The position numbers and the translations under genes were made by a program. A stretch of DNA of 64,000 nucleotides. Source: Massilia sp. IC2-477 (GTDB lineage Bacteria; Pseudomonadota; Gammaproteobacteria; Burkholderiales; Burkholderiaceae_D). Where the stretch lies: assembly GCF_020707265.1 (NCBI RefSeq), contig NZ_JAJFEQ010000006.1, positions 248,001 to 312,000 on the forward strand, given 5' to 3'. Below the pieces are notes generated by a model. It saw nothing but the letters and a program-made list of their open reading frames with translations. It searched no databases and had not been told where the DNA came from. Positions 57,461-64,000 of the stretch are shown piece after piece. How positions within the stretch are numbered: the first letter of the stretch is position 1; every line of letters begins with the position of its first letter.

Positions 57461-60268
57461 ATGAAACTCCTCTGGCTGCTCTTTGCTATTTTGATGCTGA
57501 CAACCTCTACACCAACTACCGGCGCCGAACCCGCGCCGGCGCCGCTGCCCACCGTCGCCTTTGAAAAAACCACCCTGCCCAACGGCCTGCAGGTGATCCT
57601 GGTCGAAGACCGGCGCCTGCCGATCGTGGCGGTCAACATCTGGTACCACGTCGGCCCCGCCAACGAAGCGCCGGGCCTGACCGGTTTCGCCCACCTGTTC
57701 GAGCACCTGATGTTCGCGCAGACCCGCCACATCCCGCGCGGCATGGCCGACCGCCTGCTGGAAGGCGCCGGCGCCACCGACAGCAACGGCGGCACCGGCT
57801 ACGACCAGACCGCCTACTACGACACCGTGCCCTCGAACCAGCTGGAGCTGGCGCTGTGGGTGCACGCCGACCGCATGGGCTACCTGCTCGACGTGATCGA
57901 CCACAAGGCGCTCAAGAACCAGCAGGATGTGGTGCGCAACGAGCGCCGCCAGACGGTCGAGGAAGAACCCTACGGCCTGGTGCACGAGGCGCTGGCCCAT
58001 GCCCTGTTCCCCAAGGGCCACCCCTACTATGCCTCGATCATCGGTTCGCATGCCGACATCCAGAACGCGAAGCTGGAAGACGTGCGCCAGTTCTTCGCCA
58101 GCTACTACGGCCCGAACAACGCCAGCATCGTGATCGCCGGCGACATCGACAAGGCGAAGACGCGCGCCCTGGTCGAGCGCTACTTCGGCAGCTTCCGGCG
58201 CAGCCCGCCCGTTGCACGCCCGAAGGTCGTCACCCCGCCGATCACCAGCGAGCGCCGGGTGGTCGTGCACGACCGCATCGAGCTGCCGCGCGTGTTCATG
58301 GGCTGGCTCACGCCCCCGGCCTACCAGCCGGGCGACGCCGAGCTGGCGGTGGCGGCGGAAATCCTCGGCGGCGGCAAGTCGAGCCGCCTGTACAAGAAGC
58401 TGGTCTACGAGCGCCAGATCGCGCAAGACGTGGACGCCAGCCAGAATTCCCAGGGCCTCACCTCGACCTTCGTGATCGACGTCACCGCGCGCCCTGGGCA
58501 CGAGGCGCGCGAGATCGAGGCGGCGATCGACCTTGAGCTGGCCGAGCTGCGCGAGCACGGTCCCTCGCAGCGCGAAGTCGAACGCGCCCGCAACAGCCTC
58601 GAGACCGCGCTCCTGAGCACCATCGAAAAGCTGGGCGGCGACGGCCTGGCGGACCAGCTCAACCACTACAACCAGTACACGGGCGACCCCGGCTACCTCG
58701 CCAAGGACGTCGCGCGCCTGCGCCAGATCACCCCGGCGGACGTGCAGCGCGCGGTCCGCACTTACCTGGCCAGGCAGGCGCGCGCCGTGGTCACCGGCCT
58801 GCCGGGCAAGCCGGTCATCGACGACCCACGTGTGTCCAAAGCAAAAGCGCCGAAAGCCAAGCCGGCCGCCATCGAAGCAATCAACACGCCCGAATCCTGG
58901 CGCGCACAACAACCCAAGCCCGGCCCGGCGCCACGCTTCACGCTGCCGCAGGGCGACAGCTTCAAGCTGGCTAACGGCCTGACCGTGATCCACCACCACA
59001 AGCCTGGCATTCCACTGGTGTCGGCCGAGCTGGTGGTGCGCAGCGGCAGTGCCGCCAACCCGGACGACCTGCCCGGCCTGGCCGGCTTCACGGCCCAGAT
59101 GCTGGAAGAAGGCACGGCCACCCGCAGCGCGCCGCAGATCGCCGACGAGATCGCGCAGCTCGGCGCTTTCCTCGACACCGGCAGCGGCGCCGACGCCTCC
59201 ACCGTGGCGCTGCTGTCGCTGCGCTCGACCTTCGCCCCGGCGCTCGACATCCTGGCCGACGTCGTGCTGCGCCCCGCCTTCCCCACTGCGGAAGTCGAGC
59301 GCCAGCGCGCCGACCGGGTCGGGGACCTGATCCAGCAGCGCGACGATCCCGAAGCCGTGGCGGCCGTCGCCGCGCTGGGTGCGCTGTACGGCAGCGGCCA
59401 CCCGAAGGGCTACGGCCAGCTCGGCACCGAGCCGGCGATCCGCGCCGTGACGCGCGACGACCTGGTGGCCTTCTGGCGCCGCCACTACGTGCCGGAAAAC
59501 GCAGCGCTGGTGGTCTCGGGCGACATCGGGCGCGCCGAGCTGAAGGCGCTGGTGGAAGCGCGCTTCGCGGCCTGGCCGCGGGGCGAGGCGCCGGCCGGCG
59601 GCAGCGCAGACCCGGCGGGCACGCGGGCGCGCCTGGTGCTGGTCGACCAGCCGGGTGCGGCGCAAACCGCGCTGCGTGTCGGCAGCATCGGCGTGGCGCG
59701 CGACACCGACGACTTCGCGGCGCTGCAGGTCATGAACGGCGCGCTGGGCGGCATGTTCTCCAGCCGCCTCAACAACAACCTGCGCGAAACCAAGGGCTAC
59801 ACCTACGGCATCTCCTCGCACTTCCGCTACGACCGCACGCCGGGTCCCTTCGTCATTGCCGGCAGCGTGCAGGTCGAGTCCACCGGGGACTCGGTGCGCG
59901 AGATCTTCAAGGAGGTGAATGCGATGCGCAACGCGCCGCTGTCGTCCGCCGAGCTGACGGCTGCGCGCGATGCACAGGTGCTCTCGCTGCCGGGGGCCTT
60001 CGAGACCAATGCCGACATCGGCGCCAGCCTGGCCGAAATCTTCGTGTACGGCCTGCCGCTCGACTATTACGCGCGCCTTCCCGGCCAGCTGTCCGCCGTC
60101 ACTGCAGGCCAGGTGCAGGCGGCGGCGCGCAAGCACCTGGTGCCGGAAAAGATGGTCGTGGTTGCGGTCGGCGACCGCAAGCGCATCCTGCCGCAGCTGC
60201 AGCCGCTCGGGCTGGGGAGTGTCGAGGTGCGCGACAGCGACGGGCAACTGCCGCCCGCGCGGCCCTAG
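57461..60268 (+). CDS. Exported M16-family zinc metalloprotease, fused two-subunit form
   Basis: This 935-residue protein has a signal peptide (MKLLWLLFAILMLTTSTPTTGA). The N-terminal half has the inverted zinc motif HLFEH (78-82) in GFAHLFEHLMF and the distal Glu in RNERRQTVEE (about 161), so it is catalytic. The C-terminal half (about 480-920) is a second M16 pair (LANGLTVIHHHKPGIPLVSAELVVRSGSAANPDDLPGLAGFTAQMLEEGT), where HxxEH is lost (FTAQMLEE). This is the usual active/inactive arrangement. The fused length matches the PqqL/insulinase-like zinc proteases. It would degrade peptides in the periplasm. Confidence 0.93.
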   Translation: MKLLWLLFAILMLTTSTPTTGAEPAPAPLPTVAFEKTTLPNGLQVILVEDRRLPIVAVNIWYHVGPANEAPGLTGFAHLFEHLMFAQTRHIPRGMADRLLEGAGATDSNGGTGYDQTAYYDTVPSNQLELALWVHADRMGYLLDVIDHKALKNQQDVVRNERRQTVEEEPYGLVHEALAHALFPKGHPYYASIIGSHADIQNAKLEDVRQFFASYYGPNNASIVIAGDIDKAKTRALVERYFGSFRRSPPVARPKVVTPPITSERRVVVHDRIELPRVFMGWLTPPAYQPGDAELAVAAEILGGGKSSRLYKKLVYERQIAQDVDASQNSQGLTSTFVIDVTARPGHEAREIEAAIDLELAELREHGPSQREVERARNSLETALLSTIEKLGGDGLADQLNHYNQYTGDPGYLAKDVARLRQITPADVQRAVRTYLARQARAVVTGLPGKPVIDDPRVSKAKAPKAKPAAIEAINTPESWRAQQPKPGPAPRFTLPQGDSFKLANGLTVIHHHKPGIPLVSAELVVRSGSAANPDDLPGLAGFTAQMLEEGTATRSAPQIADEIAQLGAFLDTGSGADASTVALLSLRSTFAPALDILADVVLRPAFPTAEVERQRADRVGDLIQQRDDPEAVAAVAALGALYGSGHPKGYGQLGTEPAIRAVTRDDLVAFWRRHYVPENAALVVSGDIGRAELKALVEARFAAWPRGEAPAGGSADPAGTRARLVLVDQPGAAQTALRVGSIGVARDTDDFAALQVMNGALGGMFSSRLNNNLRETKGYTYGISSHFRYDRTPGPFVIAGSVQVESTGDSVREIFKEVNAMRNAPLSSAELTAARDAQVLSLPGAFETNADIGASLAEIFVYGLPLDYYARLPGQLSAVTAGQVQAAARKHLVPEKMVVVAVGDRKRILPQLQPLGLGSVEVRDSDGQLPPARP

Positions 60269-60278
60269 CGCATGCGTG

Positions 60279-60974
60279 CTACTCGCCCTGCCAGTAGTTG
60301 TCGAAACCGCGGGCGCGCCATGTCAGGTCGGAGAAGCGCGCCGTGAAGCGCTCGCTCTTGGGCGACTGCGCCGAAAAGCCGACCTGCACCGGCTGATCCG
60401 TCGGCAGCGCGAAGGTGCGCAGCATGCGCCACGCGGCGCCGTCGGTGGACAGGTAGAACACGTACACACCGGCTTTACGCGCGATCTTCAGATGCGCCAC
60501 GCTGCCTTCCACCTGCTGATGGAGGGCGTCGTCCCCCGAGCCCTTCGTAATGGTCGTCGTGACCGCATTGCTGCCGTCTGGCATACGCTCGAACAGCACC
60601 TTGCCCCAGGTGGCTTTGCCGGCATATACCAGCAGTGCAGCGCCATCGAAAGCGCCGTGGAAATCGGCCTGGATCCTGGCCGAGAAAATAAAATCGCCGC
60701 GCGGCGCGAACAGTACGCGCGGGGTATCGTCGATGAGCTTGTTGCCGTCGACATTGGCATACATGTCAGTTCCCTTGGCCGCACTGAGGGTCAACTCACC
60801 TGCGGCAATCGCCGCCGCGCCGCTAGGTGCCGCAATGGTCAAGGGATAGGGAATCGCCGCGATCGACGCCCTGGGCTGTGCCGGCGTGGAAGCACCCGCA
60901 CCGGCCTGTGCGACCGCGGTCAGTGGCGTCATGGCCGCGCATATTGAACAGAAAACAAAAGCAGGCAGTTTCAC
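60279..60974 (-). CDS. Exported DUF1349 / concanavalin-like protein
   Basis: The protein has 231 residues from the GTG at 60974 (AGGGA seven bases upstream). Signal peptide VKLPAFVFCSICAAMTPLTAVAQA. The rest is a beta-sandwich of the DUF1349 type: LTLSAAKGTDMYANVDGNKLIDDTPRVLFAPRGDFIFSARIQADFHGAFDGAALLVYAGKATWGKVLFE, then VYVFYLSTDGAAWRMLRTFALPTDQPVQVGFSAQSPKSE. This fold often binds carbohydrate, but no ligand can be assigned. An ATG start at 61034 would lengthen it by a Pro-rich stretch and is less likely. Confidence 0.8.
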   Translation of the reverse strand: MKLPAFVFCSICAAMTPLTAVAQAGAGASTPAQPRASIAAIPYPLTIAAPSGAAAIAAGELTLSAAKGTDMYANVDGNKLIDDTPRVLFAPRGDFIFSARIQADFHGAFDGAALLVYAGKATWGKVLFERMPDGSNAVTTTITKGSGDDALHQQVEGSVAHLKIARKAGVYVFYLSTDGAAWRMLRTFALPTDQPVQVGFSAQSPKSERFTARFSDLTWRARGFDNYWQGE

Positions 60975-61069
60975 AGTCGGTTCCCTGGGTGGTGGAATCG
61001 ATTGCAAAGTAATCGCATCGATCGGTGGCGTCAATACTGGCTGGGTAGGCTCAGCAAGAAATGCCGCCC

Positions 61070-61120
61070 TTGCTCTCCACGCCGATTTCGCCTAACATGT
61101 GAACAACTATTCACATGTTA
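61070..61120 (+). promoter_or_regulatory. Promoter and ArsR/SmtB operator of the metal-export operon
   Basis: TTGCTC (61070-61075), a 17-base spacer, TAACAT (61093-61098). A perfect inverted repeat with 11-bp arms (TAACATGTGAA, 61093-61103; TTCACATGTTA, 61110-61120) around CAACTA covers the -10 box and start point. This is the classical 12-2-12-like SmtB/CzrA operator geometry. Confidence 0.85.
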
Positions 61121-61444
61121 AACATGACTAATCATCCTGAATATCAAGCCGGCGCTGTCGAAGAGCTGGCCGACCTGTTCCACCTGCTCGGCGACGCCAC
61201 CCGCCTGCGCATCGTGCTCGCCTGCCTGGCGCAGCCGACTGCGGTGGGCGACATTGCCGCTTCCCTCGACCTGTCCAGTTCCCTGGTCAGCCACCACCTG
61301 CGCCTGCTGCGCGCCGCCCGCATCGTCAAGGCCGAGCGCCAGGGCAAGCAGGTCTTCTATTCGGCTGCCGATGCCCACATCAGCAGCCTGCTCGCCAACA
61401 TGTTCGAGCACATCGCCGAACCAGCAACCGGAATGGACGCATGA
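61115..61444 (+). CDS. ArsR/SmtB-family metal-sensing repressor
   Basis: The protein has 109 residues with the winged HTH AVEELADLFHLLGDATRLRIVLACLAQPTAVGDIAASLDLSSSLVSHHLRLLRAARIVKAERQGKQVFYSAADAHISSLLANMFEHIAEP. There is no Cys ELCVC site. The C-terminal helix carries Asp/His residues (ADAHISSLLANMFEH) at the alpha-5 position that binds zinc in SmtB, CzrA and NmtR. The first ATG (61115) lies inside the operator and a second (61124) follows; neither has an SD. Overlapping ATGA with the CDF exporter makes a self-regulated metal-efflux operon. Confidence 0.93.
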   Translation: MLNMTNHPEYQAGAVEELADLFHLLGDATRLRIVLACLAQPTAVGDIAASLDLSSSLVSHHLRLLRAARIVKAERQGKQVFYSAADAHISSLLANMFEHIAEPATGMDA

Positions 61445-62448
61445 GTACCACGCACAAGCACGACCACGATCACGATCACCACGACCACGGTCACGACCAC
61501 CACCATGGCTTCGGCCACCACCATTACCACATGCCCGACCCGGCCGGCAACGGACGCGCCTTTGCGCTGGCGATCGGTGTCAACACGCTGTTCGTGGCGA
61601 TCGAATTCATCTACGGCTTCATCGCCCACTCCACCGCGCTGATGGCGGACGCCGGCCATAACCTGTCCGACGTGCTGGGCCTGATACTGGCCTGGGGCGC
61701 CGCCGTGCTGGCCAAGAGCGCCCCGAAGGGCCGCTACACCTACGGCCTGCGCGGCTCGTCGATCCTGGCGGCGCTGGCCAACGGCCTGCTGCTGATGGTG
61801 GCCTGCGGCGCCATCGCCTGGGAAGCGGTGCAACGCTTTGCGGAACCGGCGCCGGTCGACGGCATGACGGTGTCGATCATCGCGGCGATCGGCGTGGCGA
61901 TCAACGGCTTCTCGGCCTGGCTGTTCCTGGCCGGCAGCAAGGGCGACCTGAACGTGCGCGGCGCCTACCTGCACATGGCGGCCGACGCTGCCCTGTCGCT
62001 GGGCGTAGTGATCTCGGGCCTGGTCATCATGGGCACCGGCTGGACCTGGATCGACCCGGCGGTGAGCCTGGCGATCGTGGTCGTGATCGTGCTGGGCACC
62101 TGGTCGCTGCTGCGCGAATCGGTGCAGATGTCGATGGCCGCGGTGCCACACAGCGTCGACGCCGGCGCCGTGCGCAACTACCTGTGCAGCCAGCCGGGCG
62201 TGAAGGAAGTGCATGACCTGCACATCTGGGCAATGAGCACCACCGAGAACGCACTGACGGCGCACGTGGTGATGCCGGGCGGGTATCCGGGTGACCGGGT
62301 GCTGGACGAGATGGTGGCGAAGCTGCGCAGCGACTTCGGGATCCATCACTGCACGCTGCAGGTGGAGGAAGGGACGACGCATCATGATTGTGCGCTGGAG
62401 GGCCACCATGAGCACGACCATGATCATGGCCATGCACATGCGCACTGA
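61441..62448 (+). CDS. Cation diffusion facilitator, zinc-type exporter (CzcD/ZitB-like)
   Basis: This 335-residue inner-membrane antiporter has six helices. The transport site residues are in TM2 (ADAGHNLSD, His and Asp) and TM5 (HMAADAALS, His and Asp), the HD-HD set that favours Zn and Cd. A cytoplasmic CTD follows (VKEVHDLHIWAMSTTENALTAHVV). The first 30 residues contain a dense His/Asp run and the last 20 another (HHEHDHDHGHAHAH), probable metal-chelating loops. It is translated with the ArsR/SmtB repressor. Confidence 0.96.
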   Translation: MSTTHKHDHDHDHHDHGHDHHHGFGHHHYHMPDPAGNGRAFALAIGVNTLFVAIEFIYGFIAHSTALMADAGHNLSDVLGLILAWGAAVLAKSAPKGRYTYGLRGSSILAALANGLLLMVACGAIAWEAVQRFAEPAPVDGMTVSIIAAIGVAINGFSAWLFLAGSKGDLNVRGAYLHMAADAALSLGVVISGLVIMGTGWTWIDPAVSLAIVVVIVLGTWSLLRESVQMSMAAVPHSVDAGAVRNYLCSQPGVKEVHDLHIWAMSTTENALTAHVVMPGGYPGDRVLDEMVAKLRSDFGIHHCTLQVEEGTTHHDCALEGHHEHDHDHGHAHAH

Positions 62449-62484
62449 GTGCGTTTTTGGCTAACGAAACGCGACGAGCTTGGA

Positions 62485-62612
62485 GGGACTGATGCCAGTG
62501 GCATCAGTCCCGCCTTCGCCGGGATGACGGCTGATGGTGCGGGCAGAACGATAACGCTACTTCTATTCACCTACCCGTAAGACCGTCGTCCCGGCGAAGG
62601 CCGGGACCCAAT
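62485..62612. repeat. REP-type inverted pair downstream of the CDF gene
   Basis: A perfect 12-bp stem (62485-62511, loop AGT) containing GACTGATGCC is followed by CCCGCCTTCGCCGGGATGACGG. The facing unit CCGTCGTCCCGGCGAAGGCCGGGAC begins near 62583. It is the same family as 32283-32386. The first stem may also end the CDF transcript. Confidence 0.7.
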
Positions 62613-62638
62613 TCAGATGAGCAGTGAGAACGCCGGCG

Positions 62639-63571
62639 TTAGCCCGCCAAGTTGGCGTACAATGCCGTGCTCAAATACCGCTCCCCAAACGACGGAATGA
62701 TCGTCACGATCATCTTCCCCGCATTCTCCGGCCGCTGCGCTACCTGCATTGCCGCCCACAGCGCGGCCCCCGACGAAATCCCGACCAGCAGCCCTTCCTC
62801 GCGCGCCGCCGCGCGCGCGGTCTCGAAGGCGTCGTCGTTCTTCACGGTGATGATTTCGTCATAGGCGCCGGTGTTGAGCACCGCCGGCACGAAGCCGGCG
62901 CCGATACCCTGGATCGGGTGCGGGCCCTTGGTGCCTTTCGACAGCATTGGCGAGGCTTCCGGCTCGACCGCGATCGCCTTGAAGCCGGGTTTACGCGCCT
63001 TGATCACTTCGCTCACGCCGGTAATGGTGCCGCCGGTGCCGATGCCGGCGACCAGGATGTCGACCTTGCCGTCGGTGTCGCGCCAGATTTCCTCGGCGGT
63101 GGTGTTGCGGTGGATTTCCGGGTTGGCCGGATTGTTGAACTGCTGGGGCATGAAGCAGTTCGGATCAAGGGCGACCAGTTCCTCGGCGCGGCGGATCGCG
63201 CCCAGCATGCCTTCGCTGCCTGGCGTGAGCACGAGTTCGGCGCCGTAGGCGCGCAGCAGCATGCGCCGTTCGTTGCTCATGGTCTCGGGCATGACGAGCC
63301 TGCAGCGGTAGCCGCGCGCGGCGCACACCATCGCGAGCGCGATGCCGGTGTTGCCGCTGGTGGGTTCAACGATGATGGTGTCCGGCTTGATCAGCCCGGC
63401 CCGCTCGGCGGCTTCGATCATGGCCAGCCCGATGCGGTCTTTCACGCTGTGCGCGGGGTTGTGGTATTCGAGCTTGCCGAGGATCTCGGCCCCACCCTGC
63501 GGGGCCAGCCTGCGGATTCGTACGAGTGGGGTGTTGCCGATGAGTTCAGTAACGTCGTTCGCGATGCGCAT
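62639..63571 (-). CDS. cysK: Cysteine synthase (O-acetylserine sulfhydrylase)
   Basis: This 310-residue PLP enzyme makes L-cysteine from O-acetylserine and sulfide. PLP lysine in [18 protein letters not shown], phosphate-binding and substrate loop [27 protein letters not shown] and [15 protein letters not shown] are all intact. GGGAG six bases before the ATG at 63571 fixes the start; the frame is open 31 codons upstream. Sequence and length fit CysK better than CysM. Confidence 0.95.
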   Translation of the reverse strand: MRIANDVTELIGNTPLVRIRRLAPQGGAEILGKLEYHNPAHSVKDRIGLAMIEAAERAGLIKPDTIIVEPTSGNTGIALAMVCAARGYRCRLVMPETMSNERRMLLRAYGAELVLTPGSEGMLGAIRRAEELVALDPNCFMPQQFNNPANPEIHRNTTAEEIWRDTDGKVDILVAGIGTGGTITGVSEVIKARKPGFKAIAVEPEASPMLSKGTKGPHPIQGIGAGFVPAVLNTGAYDEIITVKNDDAFETARAAAREEGLLVGISSGAALWAAMQVAQRPENAGKMIVTIIPSFGERYLSTALYANLAG

Positions 63572-63628
63572 GCCGGTCTCCCGCAATAGTGTGAGGCGGC
63601 CCCTGCCCGCCCCAGTCGATTTTGACTT

Positions 63629-63731
63629 AGAGCGCCTAACAATTCCCACATGGCTGCGTTGCATCGTCTCGCCGTACTAGCGTACTGTCTTCGACGATGC
63701 GCCTTGCCCTGGGGGTTTTGTTAGGCGCTCT
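63629..63731. repeat. Nested palindromic element between cysK and the FKBP gene
   Basis: A 103-bp element has perfect 14-bp terminal arms AGAGCGCCTAACAA (63629-63642) / TTGTTAGGCGCTCT (63718-63731). Inside lie arms GCATCGTC (63661-63668) / GACGATGC (63693-63700) and a central GTAC-TAGC-GTAC. The right arm ends on the last base of the FKBP stop codon. Confidence 0.8.
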
Positions 63732-64000
63732 TACTTGACGTTCACCAGTTCCACGTCGAAGATCAGGTCGGCGTCCGGCGGGATCATCGGGCCGGCGCCG
63801 CGCTTGCCGTAGGCCAGCACGCTCGGGATGATCAGGGTGCGCTTGCCGCCTACCTTCATGCCCGCCACGCCCTGCTCCCAGCCCTTGATGACGCGGCCCG
63901 CGCCCAGCTGGAATTCGAGCGGCTCGCCGCGGTCGACCGAGGAGTCGAACTTCTTGCCGCGCTGCTTGGGCGCCAGCGGCTTGTGCAGCCAGCCGGTGTA
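63731..64000 (-). CDS. FKBP-type peptidyl-prolyl isomerase, C-terminal part (5' end outside window)
   Basis: The frame is open to the window edge; 89 residues are visible. [74 protein letters not shown] is the FKBP catalytic core with the conserved Phe, Asp, Val-Ile, Trp and Tyr of the proline pocket. It looks like the short single-domain cytosolic or periplasmic form; the N-terminus would decide. Confidence 0.95.
   Translation of the reverse strand, partial: YTGWLHKPLAPKQRGKKFDSSVDRGEPLEFQLGAGRVIKGWEQGVAGMKVGGKRTLIIPSVLAYGKRGAGPMIPPDADLIFDVELVNVK

Noticed and set aside
56531..60247. Open frame of 1238 codons on the minus strand opposite the phosphoesterase and M16 protease
   Set aside because: Low-complexity Gly/Arg/Val/Gln composition, no ribosome site, and complementary to two clear genes.

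Overview
The window is high-GC chromosomal DNA from a betaproteobacterium, most likely Oxalobacteraceae and close to Massilia or Janthinobacterium. This is inferred from the trxA-rho pair, a type B L31, a six-gene hut operon, many MHYT/HD-GYP/GGDEF-EAL signalling proteins and the coding style; no search was run. Coding density is high, and four-base start/stop overlaps (ATGA or GTGA) are common and define many operons.

Layout. 1-7.1 kb: the end of a Cache-domain protein and a methyl-accepting chemotaxis protein, a 3-methyladenine DNA glycosylase, an HDOD protein, a transglutaminase-like/TPR lipoprotein, an ArsR repressor with a desaturase-like membrane enzyme, and a hypoxanthine-DNA-glycosylase-like protein. 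7.2-13.1 kb: a three-gene RND efflux operon. 13.4-17.6 kb: an alpha/beta-hydrolase-fold protein without its catalytic serine, coupled to a 71-residue secreted or anchored protein and facing a LysR regulator, then an Mpo1-like protein, an EamA transporter and a GNAT acetyltransferase. 17.9-29.7 kb: histidine catabolism (hutU-H-G-F-D-I), a periplasmic amidohydrolase whose upstream region carries the same operator core as hutU, an ada/2OG-oxygenase pair, and hutC. HutF plus HutG indicates the five-step route through formylglutamate.

29.8-35.4 kb: a CheY-like protein, trxA, rho, rpmE2, an ArnT-like glycosyltransferase and a small membrane protein. 35.5-37.3 kb: tRNA-Leu(CAA) followed by a small AT-richer island bounded by a 20-bp direct repeat of the tRNA 3' end. 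It holds a decayed integrase and one intact gene of unknown function. 37.4-42.8 kb: an amino-acid-type solute-binding protein, then an MHYT hybrid kinase coupled to an HD-GYP response regulator. 42.8-47.1 kb: gmd, rmd and two glycosyltransferases, which suggest GDP-D-rhamnose synthesis and a rhamnose-containing polysaccharide. 47.4-50.9 kb: maeB and thiL. 51-55.6 kb: a second hybrid kinase coupled to a REC-PAS-GGDEF-EAL-REC protein. 56-64 kb: pncC, a secreted phosphoesterase, a fused M16 protease, a DUF1349-like protein, an ArsR-regulated zinc-type CDF exporter, cysK and a partial FKBP isomerase.

Non-coding structure includes REPIN-like inverted doublets built on GTAGGGTGG, a second REP family, a 103-bp nested palindrome beside the FKBP gene, and several strong terminators and promoter/operator sites. 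The least explained items are the tRNA-Leu island gene, the serine-less hydrolase with its small partner, and the apparent extension of the HutC regulon to a periplasmic amidohydrolase.
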